Shown piece after piece: positions 3,434 to 5,046 of a DNA stretch of 5,046 nt. The translations under genes were made by a program, and so were the position numbers. The DNA is from Chloroflexi bacterium UBA2235. GTDB lineage: Bacteria > Chloroflexota > UBA11872 > UBA12225. Below the pieces are notes generated by a model. The model made no database searches, was not told the DNA's origin, and worked only from the letters and a program-made list of their open reading frames with translations. The stretch's first letter is position 1. Each line of letters begins with the position of its first letter. Location of the stretch: NCBI GenBank assembly GCA_002347925.1, contig DDYL01000042.1, forward strand, positions 5,414 through 10,459, given 5' to 3'.

Positions 3434-5046
3434 GCGCCGAGACGAATGAGCGGAGCCGGACTGCCCAAGCCCGGGTACGGATGCGCCCTGAATAGGTCCT
3501 CGCGTACCCCGAGGAATTGGTTCAGTTCCACGGTTTCGCCCCGGAAGGGATACGCGCCGGCAAGGATGCCCGATTCCTGCACCATCACCACGTATCCGTG
3601 TGCCGCGATGAAGCGTGCCTCGCGCCCATCGATGGTGTCAAGTTCGAAGATGAAGGCCGGAGGGGGGATGTTGCACCGGGAGGCAAAGTCGCCTTTCCCG
3701 AGGACAAACATCTCCAGTGAGACGGGCAGGCCGTAGACATCGCGTCGCGTTGGGGATGACACGATGCAACCCGTGAAGTCACGCGTGGTCAGTCCGAACT
3801 GGTCGATGAAGCGCAGGCGGCCGTAGTGTTCCTGGAACAGGTGGAAGGGCACCAGACCCGCCTGCCCGGACATGATGACGAGGGGTTCGTCCGGAACGGC
3901 GTCCACATAGAAGTCGATCACCGGCCGGATGGCATTCAGGAAGATCAGGTCGCGGTAGTGGGTGCGGTTCTGCGCCTCGAACCATGAGTACGGGGCGGTG
4001 TCTGTCGGGAAGGCATCGCGGGAGGCGCGGTCTCCAAGGACACTGGAGGTGGACCACACCTGTGCAAAGAGGCATGAGGTGAGGATGTTGAGGACCGCGA
4101 TGGTGATGATGACGGCGTCGCGCGTGAGGACAGGGCCGTACCAGCAGAAGGCGAGGATGATGGTGGGCGCAAGGATGGGCACAAAGAAGCGTCCGCCTTC
4201 CATCCAGTCGCCCCCGGAGGTCAGCACGAAGAGGGTATAGATGGCCACGAAGACGGCGAGTGGTGCCATGCGCGACCGGATCGGGTCGGGTCGGCGGATG
4301 CCCCGGGCGAAGGCGACGATCATGACAAGCGTCAGCAGCGCAACGGGATACTGCCCGACGGTCGTGAGTGCGTAAGTGATGCCACCGGCTATGCGATCGA
4401 GTGCGAACGCCTGCGGGCCGACCTTGGCCGCGACTGGTTGGGGCAGGAGGCTTCCGAAGTACCACCACCGCCAGGCGAACTGCATGCCGGTCAGTGAGGC
4501 GGCGACGGCACCCATGCGGAGGTGTTCCCGCCACGCACGGCGCAGATGGATCTCGATGGATCCGGTGGCGACGAGGAACCCTCCGACGATGAGGAAGGTT
4601 TCCGGACGAACGGTAAGGATTACGGTGGTGGCAGCGCCGAATGCCAGTAGGCGCGCCCGGCCCGGTTTGAGGCGGTAGGCGTAGTAGGCGATCAGGAAGG
4701 CGATCACGGCGCCGGCATTGAGGGTGGTCTCGAGGCCGCCGAATGCCCAGTAGAGGAATGGGGTGGCCGTTGCGAGGTGGACCTGTGCCAGCGTGCGGGG
4801 CGTGCCAATGATGTCCGCGAGGCGCCCGATCAGCCAGATGGCGATGACCGCTGCGCCCGCCGACACCGTGACGCCGAGGGTTGGCAGGTTGACACCGGTG
4901 ACCGCGTGCAAGATCCCGAGGATGACGGTGTGGAGGAGTGATGAACTCTGTTCCACGCGATCGCCATCGTAGTTGACGATCTCGCCGAAGCGGGCGATGG
5001 CGTGAGCCGCCCAGTAGGTGATGAAGGCATCATCGCGCCCGGCAGA
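3430..5046 (-). CDS. AftB-like GT-C membrane glycosyltransferase, N-terminus cut by window edge
   Basis: GT-C enzymes of this type move a sugar from a polyprenyl-phosphate donor to a cell-envelope acceptor on the outer face of the membrane; mycobacterial AftB adds arabinofuranose. The frame is open to the window's right edge, giving 538 visible residues. Residues are numbered from the codon at 5044-5046. DDAFITYW (5-12) holds the Asp pair of the first outer loop, expected to be catalytic, and is followed by GDRVEQSSSLLHT (28-40), a family hallmark. Further family-like motifs are GGLET (103-107), RPE (147-149), YFGSLLPQPVAAK (196-208) and GGDWMEGGRFF (278-288). Many hydrophobic helices span about 41-325, and a soluble, probably extracytoplasmic domain fills the C-terminal third. 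Only the first membrane helix and its short lead are likely missing. A GTG at 4954-4956 is not the true start, because it would remove the DD motif. The donor, acceptor and sugar cannot be read from the sequence. It precedes ogt with a 4-base overlap. Confidence 0.85.
   Translation of the reverse strand, partial: SAGRDDAFITYWAAHAIARFGEIVNYDGDRVEQSSSLLHTVILGILHAVTGVNLPTLGVTVSAGAAVIAIWLIGRLADIIGTPRTLAQVHLATATPFLYWAFGGLETTLNAGAVIAFLIAYYAYRLKPGRARLLAFGAATTVILTVRPETFLIVGGFLVATGSIEIHLRRAWREHLRMGAVAASLTGMQFAWRWWYFGSLLPQPVAAKVGPQAFALDRIAGGITYALTTVGQYPVALLTLVMIVAFARGIRRPDPIRSRMAPLAVFVAIYTLFVLTSGGDWMEGGRFFVPILAPTIILAFCWYGPVLTRDAVIITIAVLNILTSCLFAQVWSTSSVLGDRASRDAFPTDTAPYSWFEAQNRTHYRDLIFLNAIRPVIDFYVDAVPDEPLVIMSGQAGLVPFHLFQEHYGRLRFIDQFGLTTRDFTGCIVSSPTRRDVYGLPVSLEMFVLGKGDFASRCNIPPPAFIFELDTIDGREARFIAAHGYVVMVQESGILAGAYPFRGETVELNQFLGVREDLFRAHPYPGLGSPAPLIRLGA

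Noticed and set aside
3779..4534. 251-codon minus-strand frame inside the glycosyltransferase
   Set aside because: It is very rich in Arg, His and Pro, has no motifs, and lies within a continuous gene with family hallmarks.

Overview
The window is GC-rich (roughly two thirds G+C by eye), and all its genes share a GC-rich codon style. It carries a sortase, a probable sortase substrate ending in an MPATG sorting signal, and an AftB-like polytopic glycosyltransferase. With the style of the SSB protein, this suggests a high-GC bacterium that anchors proteins at its surface. A Chloroflexota (Thermomicrobia-like) or actinobacterial chromosome fits best. The lineage is inferred from family resemblance, not proven.

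Layout, left to right. (1) 1-149, minus: the N-terminal 49 residues of a Vsr mismatch endonuclease, running off the left edge. (2) 150-327: a divergent control region with three copies of GGGATAG, a good promoter (TTGCAT, 17 nt, TATAGA) and a small palindrome over its -35 box. (3) 328-846, plus: a complete single-stranded DNA-binding protein with a GTG start and an acidic DDDDFPF tip. (4) 847-1344: about 500 bases with no convincing gene. It holds a hairpin after ssb, a 40-base imperfect direct repeat in two copies, a 14-base palindrome and other hairpins, then the leader of the next gene. (5) 1345-1890, plus: a secreted CHRD/superoxide-dismutase-like protein with a signal peptide and a C-terminal MPATG, hydrophobic segment and RRR tail. 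(6) 1961-2638, plus: a class E/F-like sortase with catalytic His, Cys and Arg, separated from gene 5 by a very strong hairpin. (7) 2640-2671: a stem-loop between convergent genes. (8) 2672-3433, minus: an O6-methylguanine-DNA methyltransferase (Ogt type) with a long, low-complexity N-terminus. (9) 3430-5046, minus: an AftB-like GT-C membrane glycosyltransferase. It runs off the right edge and overlaps gene 8 by the four bases ATGA.

The most interesting unit is genes 5 and 6, which look like a dedicated sortase and its single cargo. The cargo has a pattern reminiscent of a reduced Cu/Zn superoxide dismutase: HIH, a later LHE histidine, and two cysteines in HxGxC and VACG contexts. The intergenic hairpin could set a high substrate-to-enzyme ratio. 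On the minus strand, the glycosyltransferase and ogt appear translationally coupled although their functions are unrelated. Vsr, SSB and Ogt all serve DNA maintenance, but they lie in at least two transcription units and are not obviously one system.
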